Assembly (NCBI GenBank): GCA_021201755.1
Contig: JAJQEI010000016.1
Location: 1-64,000 of the forward strand
Direction of reading: 5' to 3'
Source: Ruminococcus sp.
GTDB taxonomy: Bacteria; Bacillota; Clostridia; Oscillospirales; Ruminococcaceae
Length of the DNA stretch: 64,000 bases
In this document: positions 1 through 8,148 of the stretch, one piece after another
Layout: each line of letters opens with the position of its first letter
Position numbering within the stretch: the first letter of the stretch is position 1
Position numbers and translations under genes: made by a program
The notes under the pieces: model-generated
Database searches by the model: none
Seen by the model: only the letters and a program-made list of their open reading frames with translations
What the model was told of the DNA's origin: nothing

Positions 1-29
1 CCGATGATACCGAGCAGGAATAAGCAAGC

Positions 30-139
30 CCAGAACGAGCCAGAATAAGCCTATTTTGAGCCATATCGAGTTTTCGGGCTTTGGGCTTAGATTTATCGGC
101 CAAAAAAGAAAACTCAAATATGGAGCTTCTGGGAGCTCC
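30..139 (+). repeat. Structured intergenic element, copy A of 3 (candidate ncRNA/5' leader)
   Basis: CCAGAA(40-45)/TTCTGG(127-132), CCATAT(61-66)/ATATGG(118-123), GAGTTTT(68-74)/AAAACTC(109-115); conserved core GGGCTTAGATTTA; similar copies at 2164 and 3175. Confidence 0.7.
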
Positions 140-172
140 AGAAACTACATCATTATTGAGGGGTGATTACCT

Positions 173-418
173 ATAAAAATATGTCAGGTTTGTGGAAAGC
201 CGATTGACGTTACTTCCCGCACAAAAAAGTATTGCTCGCCTGCGTGCAGAGCAAAGGTCAAGTACGAACGCGACTGCGCATGGCTTGCGGCCCACCCCGA
301 AAAGGCGGCGAAGTACAGCCGCAAGTATTACAGGGAAAACAGCGACTACTGCAAGGCCGTCTCCAAAGAAGCCTATCGCAGGAAGTGCCTCGAACAGTAC
401 AAGAAGTCTGAGTCTTGA
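173..418 (+). CDS. Small zinc-ribbon/zinc-finger-like protein (…ICQVCGKPIDVTSRTKKYCSPACRAKVKYERD…), apparent non-AUG (ATA) start
   Basis: Open frame with CxxC…CxxxC pattern; GAGGGGTGA RBS-like sequence upstream of ATA; in-frame TGA at 164-166; absent from the supplied track. Confidence 0.55.
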   Translation: MKICQVCGKPIDVTSRTKKYCSPACRAKVKYERDCAWLAAHPEKAAKYSRKYYRENSDYCKAVSKEAYRRKCLEQYKKSES

Positions 419-578
419 CCCTTTTTTACTGCCACCAGTAAAACCGCATAGAACGGTATCACTAAAATCAGTAAAAGTCTGAGCGCTTCGTCGGCATACA
501 AATTCGACGAAACACGGCATAATAAATAATGTCAAGAGGATAAAGCCTTAGACAAATACGATTTTGGAGGGCAAAAAC

Positions 579-728
579 ATGACGTACAGAGAGCTTAGAC
601 AGGTACTTACCGAGGTTGACAATCAGCAGATGACAGTTAAAGAGCTGCGGGACCTGCTTTTTGAGATTGAGAATCAGGACAAGACAATCGAGGATAACGA
701 CATTCTCAGGCTTACTTTTGGTAAATAA
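579..728 (+). CDS. Small hypothetical protein (MTYRELRQVLTEVDNQQMTVKELRDLLFEIENQDKTIEDNDILRLTFGK)
   Basis: ATG after TTTGGAGGGC RBS; 49 aa ORF below the track cutoff. Confidence 0.6.
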   Translation: MTYRELRQVLTEVDNQQMTVKELRDLLFEIENQDKTIEDNDILRLTFGK

Positions 729-742
729 GGAGGCGCTTCAAA

Positions 743-961
743 ATGACCGAGACTCATGTAATCAGCAATTTATATGCGTACCTCAAGAGCACAAAAGCTG
801 ACGTGATTATCATCCGTACTACTTATGTGCATGGCGGTTGGTACGACGTTGAGATGGATGCGCATTGCGCAGGTTTTAGCGTTTCCCGTTTTATCAATCC
901 TGAATATGAGGCAAGACACGAATTTGCCGAGTGCTGTCAGTTTTTAAGGAGGGCAAAGTAA
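743..961 (+). CDS. Small hypothetical protein
   Basis: ORF with AAGGAGG RBS; 1-nt overlap with next start (TAATG). Confidence 0.6.
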   Translation: MTETHVISNLYAYLKSTKADVIIIRTTYVHGGWYDVEMDAHCAGFSVSRFINPEYEARHEFAECCQFLRRAK

Positions 962-1185
962 TGCTGAACAATATCGATGTAATTTTTAGGGACTATGGAG
1001 TTAAGGCTCTTGGTGAGGAAACAATGGCGCGTCTGAGCGATGAGCAGATTGACGAGGCTCGCGTGTATGCGTTCACCGCTTTAGGCGAGCGTACAAAGAG
1101 GTACGGCAAGCAGGAAAGCGGCACTTGCGAAAAGCTGTTTATCCGTAAGTGCCAGAGAATGCTCGGCTTGGAGGTGACCCTTTAA
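961..1185 (+). CDS. Small hypothetical protein (start ATG 961)
   Basis: AAGGAGG RBS, translationally coupled TAATG junctions on both sides. Confidence 0.6.
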   Translation: MLNNIDVIFRDYGVKALGEETMARLSDEQIDEARVYAFTALGERTKRYGKQESGTCEKLFIRKCQRMLGLEVTL

Positions 1186-1526
1186 TGGTATGTGAAAAGG
1201 CTACATACAGCTATTCCAAAGTGCGCAAGGTTTGTTCTTTGGTAAAAGGTTTGCATACGACCTGCGCCAAAAAGCTTGAGCACTTCCCGAATGCCGCCGA
1301 GTTTAAGGACGTTTCTGAAAAGTGTTTTGAGCTGACGGGCTGTATTCTCTTTGATTATGAATGGGCATACCCTGTACAGCGGTATTTCAAGTCGGCGTAT
1401 GACTGCAAACGTTTCACCTGCAAGGAGCTTGACAGCCTCGCACACGACGCACTCAGGTACCTACAAAACGAGCTGAACGGCATTTTATCTATGATGGCGA
1501 GCGGCGAGGTAAATTCAGAGGATTAA
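1185..1526 (+). CDS. Hypothetical protein (MVCEKATYSYSKVRKVCSLVKG…)
   Basis: TAATG coupling with previous ORF, GGAGGTG RBS. Confidence 0.6.
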   Translation: MVCEKATYSYSKVRKVCSLVKGLHTTCAKKLEHFPNAAEFKDVSEKCFELTGCILFDYEWAYPVQRYFKSAYDCKRFTCKELDSLAHDALRYLQNELNGILSMMASGEVNSED

Positions 1527-1537
1527 AGGAGGACTTT

Positions 1538-1720
1538 ATGGACCCAGCAAACGAGTATATCAATAAATGGGAGCTGCTGAAGTATTTAGGTGGGCTTCGG
1601 TACTGCGATATTGTCGATAGTCCCGAGAAAATGTTCAATCCCGATACGCTTATCTTCGGCATGATTAGCTTAATCAGAAAATTCCCTGCCGAGCCTATGC
1701 CTCAGGCAGAGAAAACATAA
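1538..1720 (+). CDS. Small hypothetical protein
   Basis: ORF with AAAGGAGG RBS. Confidence 0.55.
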   Translation: MDPANEYINKWELLKYLGGLRYCDIVDSPEKMFNPDTLIFGMISLIRKFPAEPMPQAEKT

Positions 1721-1737
1721 AAAGGAGGACTTTTTGA

Positions 1738-2154
1738 ATGAAGAAAATTTTGGCATTTATGCTTTGCGCGACGCTTGCTTTAATGTGTACGGGTTGCGCG
1801 AGCGAGAACGAGGGCGAGGCTGTGGCCGTTATTCCTACAGGCGAGATAGCCGCTGAGAGCGTTGTCGTAGACGTAGAGACCGATAGCAACGGCTACTATG
1901 AATTTTGGGCCGACGCTACCGTATACTTCAATGACGACGGCGTGATTGAGTGGATTAACTTGGAGAGCCCTACACTTTTGGCTTTTCAGGTATCGGACGA
2001 CTACGAGGGCAGAGTTTACATATACTCTGCTGCGGAAATGGACGAAATACTTGCGGTCTTGACCGAAGCGTTGGAGTCGGGAGAAACCGACTCGCTGCAA
2101 AGCGTTATAGACTCACTCGGCACAGGCGGACCTATCGAGGGTGCGAGCACGTAA
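1738..2154 (+). CDS. Putative lipoprotein
   Basis: MKKILAFMLCATLALMCTGCASENEGE signal with lipobox; AAAGGAGG RBS. Confidence 0.6.
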   Translation: MKKILAFMLCATLALMCTGCASENEGEAVAVIPTGEIAAESVVVDVETDSNGYYEFWADATVYFNDDGVIEWINLESPTLLAFQVSDDYEGRVYIYSAAEMDEILAVLTEALESGETDSLQSVIDSLGTGGPIEGAST

Positions 2155-2163
2155 GAGGACGAG

Positions 2164-2263
2164 CCCAGACAAGCTTATTTTGACCCATATCGAGCTTTTA
2201 TTTTAGGGCTTAGATTTACCCGCTTGAAGTCTTAAAACTCGATACGGCTTGTCTGGGAGCTTC
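2164..2263 (+). repeat. Structured intergenic element, copy B of 3
   Basis: CCAGACAAGC(2165-2174)/GCTTGTCTGG(2247-2256) perfect 10-bp stem; TATCGAG(2188-2194)/CTCGATA(2238-2244); core GGGCTTAGATTTACC. Confidence 0.75.
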
Positions 2264-2291
2264 ACAGGATTGAATAAGGAGGTTTTATCGT

Positions 2292-2515
2292 ATGCGCATA
2301 CCGAATCAGGAACTAGTAAAAAAGATAAGGCAGCAGTACCCGCGGGCTGCCGAGTACAGCTTGATGAAATGGACGACGTACAAGCGCCGCCTATCGGTAC
2401 AAAAGGAACGGTAACAGGCGTCGACGACATAGGTTGTATTATGGTTGACTGAGATAATGGCAGCAAGCTAAACGTCGTTTATGGCGAGGATAAGTGTCAT
2501 GTCGTTTCAAAATAA
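2292..2515 (+). pseudogene. DUF4314-like protein, frameshifted and with in-frame TGA
   Basis: MRIPNQELVKKIRQQYP then +1 frame …AGCRVQLDEMDDVQAPPIGTKGTVTGVDDIGCIMVD*DNGSKLNVVYGEDKCHVVSK. Confidence 0.65.
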
Positions 2516-2530
2516 GGAGGTTTTTGACTC

Positions 2531-2872
2531 ATGAAAACAGAAAATGAGATTCAGCAGGAGTACATACAGACGCTACTGAAGCTTGTACAGGAAAATCCTG
2601 AGCTGCCTATTGTGCCTATGGTTGACGCCGAAATTATGGGTGACGACTATGGCTATTACGCAGGAAGCTGGGGCAAGTCAATGGTTGATGAGTATATCGT
2701 AATCAACGACTATATCGCATTTAAGAGTGACGATGATGTGTTTGACGTATTGGAGCGCTATTTGTCTACGGAAGAATGGGAAGCGCTGCCTGAGAAGGAA
2801 AGCGAGCGCAGGTCGTATTATGAAAACCTGCCGTGGACAAAGGCAATCGTAGTGTATATCACAACACCGTAA
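2531..2872 (+). CDS. Hypothetical acidic protein
   Basis: ORF with AAGGAGG RBS. Confidence 0.6.
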   Translation: MKTENEIQQEYIQTLLKLVQENPELPIVPMVDAEIMGDDYGYYAGSWGKSMVDEYIVINDYIAFKSDDDVFDVLERYLSTEEWEALPEKESERRSYYENLPWTKAIVVYITTP

Positions 2873-2980
2873 CAGGAGGCCAGAGAAATGACAAAACAGG
2901 AAGCACAGAAAATACGCTCGGCGTTTTGCACCGGTTTTGAATACCCGTTTGGGTAAGGTGGATTTTTGGAAAAATGTGAT

Positions 2981-3199
2981 ATGACTGAGGTCGAGAAGCA
3001 CGTCGCACTTTTAGACGCCACGCTGCAGAAGCAAGTACCTGAAAGACCTTTATATTATTTCAGACCCGACGGAAGCTATTATATCCTCTGTCCTTGCTGC
3101 AAACAGGCAATAGGGAGCTACCGCATATACTCACCATACTGCTCTTGTTGCGGGCAAGCACTGGCGTGGAAAGTCCAGAACGAGCCAGAACAAGCCTGA
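2981..3199 (+). CDS. Small zinc-ribbon protein (CPCC…CSCC)
   Basis: MTEVEKHVALLDATLQKQV…YILCPCCKQAIGSYRIYSPYCSCCGQALAW. Confidence 0.5.
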   Translation: MTEVEKHVALLDATLQKQVPERPLYYFRPDGSYYILCPCCKQAIGSYRIYSPYCSCCGQALAWKVQNEPEQA

Positions 3200-3285
3200 T
3201 TTGACCCGTATCGAGTTTTTGGACTTTGAGCTTAGATTTACCTACCCGAAAGAGAAAACTCAATTCTGGAGCTTCTGGGAGCTTC
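3175..3285 (+). repeat. Structured intergenic element, copy C of 3
   Basis: CCAGAA(3185-3190)/TTCTGG(3264-3269 or 3273-3278); GAGTTTT/AAAACTC(3255-3261); core GAGCTTAGATTTACC; shares CCAGAACGAGCCAGAA with copy A; RBS follows. Confidence 0.7.
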
Positions 3286-3307
3286 TGAAGAAGGAGGTAT
3301 ACAAAGC

Positions 3308-3496
3308 ATGAAACGGCAAAGCAGAAAAGCCGTCGCGGTAATGGGTATTGAGAATTTACCGCAGACAAGGAAAATCGCAAAAGGTACCGTCGTTATAGCA
3401 ACTGAAATCTGGGGCGTACCAGACCACTGGGACGTTAAAGCTCTTGATGGTACGTGTATCAGCTATGTATCTGAAAAGCACTTGCAATTTTCCTGA
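3308..3496 (+). CDS. Small hypothetical protein
   Basis: ORF with AAGGAGG RBS directly after element copy C. Confidence 0.55.
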   Translation: MKRQSRKAVAVMGIENLPQTRKIAKGTVVIATEIWGVPDHWDVKALDGTCISYVSEKHLQFS

Positions 3497-3506
3497 GGCA
3501 CATAAA

Positions 3507-3534
3507 AAGAGGGCGGATTTATACCGTCCTCTTC
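3507..3534 (+). terminator. Intrinsic terminator-like hairpin
   Basis: AAGAGGGCGG…CCGTCCTCTT stem. Confidence 0.5.
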
Positions 3535-3655
3535 TTATTTACGGGGTGAAGCAAATAGGCTCAAGACCTCTTTGCTTCTTCTAATCTAAACACCAGTGCG
3601 ATACCGTTGAGGAACACGAAAACCGTGCTCCCGGGTGTTCAACCAGCGATAATTT

Positions 3656-4029
3656 TGGTGGAGCCGAGGAGAATTGAACTCCTGTCCGAAAATAAATCCA
3701 CACAAGTTTCTACGAGCGTAGTTTATCTACATTGTTTCCCATGCACGTCCGCCGACAAACAGGCTGAAATGCATAGTAGGTCAAATACATTTCTGCGGTG
3801 TAACCATGCCGCCGAAACGTTCACCACTGCAATCATGCCGCAGCATAAGTCATGGTCATCTTACGGGCGACAGTAGCTGACTCAGGCAGCTACCTGCAGG
3901 CTCTTGTTAAAGCTTACAGTAAAGTTCTTTTTAGCGTTTAATTTTAAACGTGCCGCTGTTTAAAGAGATGCAGCAATCTCTGCTCGCTTCTCATGCTTCT
4001 CTGTCCCCGTCGAAACCGTTACGGCCCCC
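3656..4029 (-). ncRNA. ssrA: tmRNA (transfer-messenger RNA)
   Basis: Minus strand starts GGGGGCCGTAACGGTTTCGACGGGGA and ends GTTCAATTCTCCTCGGCTCCACCA; reading frame AKKNFTVSFNKSLQVAA* in the tag region. Confidence 0.95.
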
Positions 4030-4068
4030 AATTGGAAAATTAGAAAACACATGGATACTGGCTAGCTG

Positions 4069-4542
4069 CTAAAAAGCATTCTTATCTTTTATGGCACGTT
4101 GTATTTGTCGACTTGCATCTCGATTTGCAGCAGTTTGTCGCTTGTTATAGAGCTTTTTACCTTTACATAAACCGACTTCCACTTTCACCCGAGAATTTTT
4201 AAAGTACAAGGACAACGGAATCAACGTCAGTCCATCTTGTTTGACCTTTCCAAACATCCGATCAATTTCTCGGCTGTGCATCAAAAGCTTCCGCACACGC
4301 ATGGGGTCTGTACGAAATAGTCCGTCCTTCTCGTAGGGAGAAATGTGCATTCCCTTAATAAAAAGTTCTCCATTTGTAATATCACACCATGCGTCCTTTA
4401 AATTGACGTGTCCCTGACGAATCGACTTTACTTCATTACCTTGTAGAGAAATACCAGCTTCATAGCGTTCCAAGATAAAATATTCGTGCCTAGCCACACG
4501 ATTGTCACAAATTTGTTTGATTCCTTTGGCTTGCAAACGCAT
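4069..4542 (-). CDS. smpB: SsrA-binding protein SmpB
   Basis: KQICDNRVARHEYFILERYEAGISLQGNEVKSIRQGHVNLKDAW…; GGAGGT RBS; next to ssrA. Confidence 0.95.
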   Translation of the reverse strand: MRLQAKGIKQICDNRVARHEYFILERYEAGISLQGNEVKSIRQGHVNLKDAWCDITNGELFIKGMHISPYEKDGLFRTDPMRVRKLLMHSREIDRMFGKVKQDGLTLIPLSLYFKNSRVKVEVGLCKGKKLYNKRQTAANRDASRQIQRAIKDKNAF

Positions 4543-4829
4543 TACCTCCACAGTCTTCCATTTTCGTGTAATACCATCCGAACGCAGAACCATTCAGAAA
4601 AGCTATTATTTTTTTTATTATAACTGATTCTGCATCACTTGTCAAGCATTTTTTTAGAAAAATCTTGTCTATCCAACTCGAATATCGATTCTATGACTAT
4701 TCTAACACAACTGCACCATTTCATAGTAGTTCAAAATTTTTGTCTGTTCCATACAAAACAAAATAAAACAAGTTCTACTTTGGCATCGCACGTCCATATT
4801 CTTCACGTTGCTGCCTTGAAAATTTCCCC

Positions 4830-4858
4830 TTGACAATTCACTTCCTATGTGATATACT
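4830..4858 (+). promoter_or_regulatory. Sigma-A type promoter for ABC transporter
   Basis: TTGACA (4830-4835), 17-nt spacer, TATACT (4853-4858). Confidence 0.75.
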
Positions 4859-4860
4859 GT

Positions 4861-4888
4861 TTTTTAGTTAGTATAAACTAACTAAAAA
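4861..4888. promoter_or_regulatory. Operator-like perfect palindrome
   Basis: TTTTTAGTTAG-TATAAA-CTAACTAAAAA, 11-bp arms, immediately downstream of the -10 box. Confidence 0.7.
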
Positions 4889-4921
4889 TACGTTTTTGAA
4901 ACAATAAGGAGATGGATAAAT

Positions 4922-5620
4922 ATGTTTATTGAAATCAAAGGTATCAAGAAGCATTTTGGAGAAGGTGAAAGTCGTGTGGACATGCTGCACGGAATTGACA
5001 TTTCGCTGGAACGAGGTACGTTCTGCATTTTGCTTGGACCTTCTGGTTGCGGAAAATCTACGCTTTTGAATATTATCGGTGAAATCGACAGTGCAGACGC
5101 AAGCTATATCGCCATAGACGGCGAAAAAACTGCGGAAATGAATGAGCGAAAACTGTGCCGATATCGCCGGAAGCATTTGGGTTATGTTTTTCAGCAGTAT
5201 AACCTGATCTCTAACTTGAACATCAAGGAAAATGTGGAAACAGGTGCTTATCTGAGCGATAAGCCTTTGCCTGTAGACGAGGTTCTCCAAAAGCTGGGAC
5301 TTTATGAACATCGGCATAAGCTGCCGAATCAACTTTCCGGCGGTCAGCAGCAGCGTGCTTCTATCGGCAGGGCACTTGTTAAAAATCCGGATATTCTTTT
5401 GTGCGATGAACCCACGGGTGCATTAGATTATAAAACATCGAAAGAAATTTTGAATCTGATTGCCTCTGTCAATCAAACATATGGTACAACAGTCATCATG
5501 GTAACCCACAACGAAGTAATTCAGCATATGACAGACAGAATTATAAAGCTTCGAGATGGTCAGGTTCGAAAAGATTTGCAAAATAACAACAAGGTTTCCG
5601 TTGACGCATTAGAATGGTAA
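4922..5620 (+). CDS. ABC transporter ATP-binding protein (MacB/LolD-like)
   Basis: Walker A GPSGCGKST, signature LSGGQQQR, Walker B ILLCDEPTGALD. Confidence 0.95.
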   Translation: MFIEIKGIKKHFGEGESRVDMLHGIDISLERGTFCILLGPSGCGKSTLLNIIGEIDSADASYIAIDGEKTAEMNERKLCRYRRKHLGYVFQQYNLISNLNIKENVETGAYLSDKPLPVDEVLQKLGLYEHRHKLPNQLSGGQQQRASIGRALVKNPDILLCDEPTGALDYKTSKEILNLIASVNQTYGTTVIMVTHNEVIQHMTDRIIKLRDGQVRKDLQNNNKVSVDALEW

Positions 5621-5633
5621 GAGGTGATTATAA

Positions 5634-7953
5634 ATGAAAAATCCGTTGAACAAGCGTATTATACGAGAATTTCGGCATGATATTGGAAAATATCTTGTAA
5701 TCTTCCTGTTTATGCTTCTCTTAATTAGTCTGGTTTCCGGCTTTCTTGTGGTGGACAACAGCTTTGCAGAAATTTATAACAATGGCTTTGTCGATCAAAA
5801 AATCGAAGACGGTCAGCTTTCCTTGGACAGAGAAGCACCAGATACTGTCTTGACAACACTCGAAGAATCGGGTGATATTTCGATTTATCCCTTATATTAT
5901 TTTGAGGAAAATCTTCAAAACAGCGAAAAGAACATTCGGGTCTACAGCACAGAGAGAGGTGAATTTGTTGTGCCTGATGTCTGGAGAAATGCCTGTTGCC
6001 GAGAATGAAATTGCACTCAATCGAATGTTTGCAGAGAATAATAACATTGCAGTAGGAGATTCCATTACGCTCAAAGACAAAACACTTCAGGTATCCGGAT
6101 TGATTGCATCTCCGGATTACAGTTGTCTGTATGAAAACAATTCGGATATGATGTTCGATTCCATCAACTTTTCAATTGCAGTTATGTCCGAGTCCGGATG
6201 GTCGGTCTTTGATTCTACGCATATCTGCTACAATTATGCCTGGCTTTATCCGAAATTGATAGAGCGGACAGATACAGAAACAGCAAAGGCAAAATCAGAC
6301 GATTTGATCGACGCTATAGAAACCGTTCTGACCGATTATAATACCCAGATTCTGACAACTGGTGCAAACGATACACAAATACTTTGTATAACAGACTATT
6401 TGCCACGTTATCTCAACCAGGCTATCAATTTTACCGGTGACGATATGGGCAGTGACAAAGCAATGATTTTGATGATTGACTATATCATTACAGCAATTTT
6501 GGCATTTGTTTTTGCGATTACAACGAGCAGTACCATTACAGTCGAAGCAGGTGTAATTGGAACACTGCGGGCTACAGGTTATACCAAACGTGAAATCCTA
6601 ACCCATTATATGATTCTTCCGGTTTTGATTAGTCTGATTGCTGCGGTTATCGGGAATATCCTCGGTTATACTGTGGGCAGTCGTTTTTTCGTTGATGTTT
6701 ATTATGGAAGCTATAGCTTAGCTGCCTATAAAACCTTATGGAATGCCGAAGCCTCTTGGCTAACGACAATTATACCACTTGTGATGATGGTACTTGTTAA
6801 TCTATTTATCCTTATGCGAAAACTGCGCCTGACACCACTGCAATTTTTGCGACGTGATTTGACGACACACAAGAAAAAGAAATCTTTTTGTCTGCCCACC
6901 CAAATTCCTTTTTTGCATAGATTTCGTCTGCGAATTCTCTTTCAAAATATTTCCCATTATATTACGCTCTTTTTCGGTGTTTTCATTGGTGGTACATTAC
7001 TCGTATTCGGAACGATGTTTAATCCGTTACTAGAAGATTATAAAGCGTTAATTATAGCTGATCGTATTTGTGATTATCAATATATTTTAGCGGAACAAGT
7101 GGAAACTGCAAACGAGGAAGCAGAGCAATATTGTTTGACTTTCTTGAAAACAACCGATGAAACTTATATGAAAGATACAATTTCAGTTTATGGGATTGTA
7201 TCAGACAGCAACTATATCTCAACAAAACTTTCTGCCGAAACAGTAGCAATCGCAAGTACAGTGGCGGAAAAATTCGATTTGGCTGTCGGCGATACGATAG
7301 AATTAAAAGACCCTTATAATGAAAAGAAACGTTATACGTTCTTAATAGGTAGAATTTATGATTATCATTCTGGCATGGCGATATTCATGCCAAAAGAGTC
7401 ATATGACAAAACATTTGAAGAAAGTGAAACTTATTTTACGGGATATTTTAGCAATCAAGAAATAACAGATATTGAGGAAGATGCAATTGCTTCTGTCATT
7501 ACAATTTCCGATTTGACCAAGACCTCTGACCAATTAACAGTGTCTATGGGAGAAATGATGGAGATTTTTGGAAGCACAAGAATCTTACTATTTGTTTTGT
7601 TGATGTTTCTTATGAGTAAGCAGATTATTGAAAAAAATGCCATGTCTATTTCTATGACAAAAATTTTAGGCTTTTCAAATTTTGAAATTGGCGGACTTTA
7701 TATTCTTGCCACATCCATTGTGGTAGTGGCATCACTTTTCATCTCTATACCACTGATTGATATTATGCTGCGATGGATATTTGAATTCTATCTCTACACA
7801 ATGATGACCGGTTATGTTCCATTTATCGTATCAGATACGTGTTATATAAAAATGGCGGTAATCAGCATCGCTTGCTATGCTTTGGTTTCGATTTTACAAA
7901 TGATAAAAATTGGACGAATCCCCAAAAGTGATGCGCTAAAGTATGGCGAATAA
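5634..7953 (+). pseudogene. ABC transporter FtsX-like permease, frameshifted near 5951-5960
   Basis: Frames 5634-6008 and 5872-7953 join as …IRVYSTERE/VNLLCLMSGEMPVAENEIALNRMF…; multiple TM segments. Confidence 0.75.
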
Positions 7954-8148
7954 TATAGGACAGCGCAACTCTTAAAAAAGCAAAGACAACAAAAACGCCG
8001 AAAAATTGCACGAATGACGAATGCAAACAATCTTTTTTAAAAATACACTTGCATTCCTGTTTCTTTTATGGTATACTGAATATATATCCCGAATTTTGCG
8101 ACGCTGATTCGTTTCCTTGGGATAAATTCTTTTATGAGGTGAACTCCA

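Noticed and set aside
167-535. 122-aa minus ORF and 96-aa plus ORF at 192-482
   Set aside because: Shadows of the zinc-ribbon frame 173-418, which has the coherent Cys pattern.
3607-3876. 89-aa + ORF
   Set aside because: Lies on the antisense strand of tmRNA.
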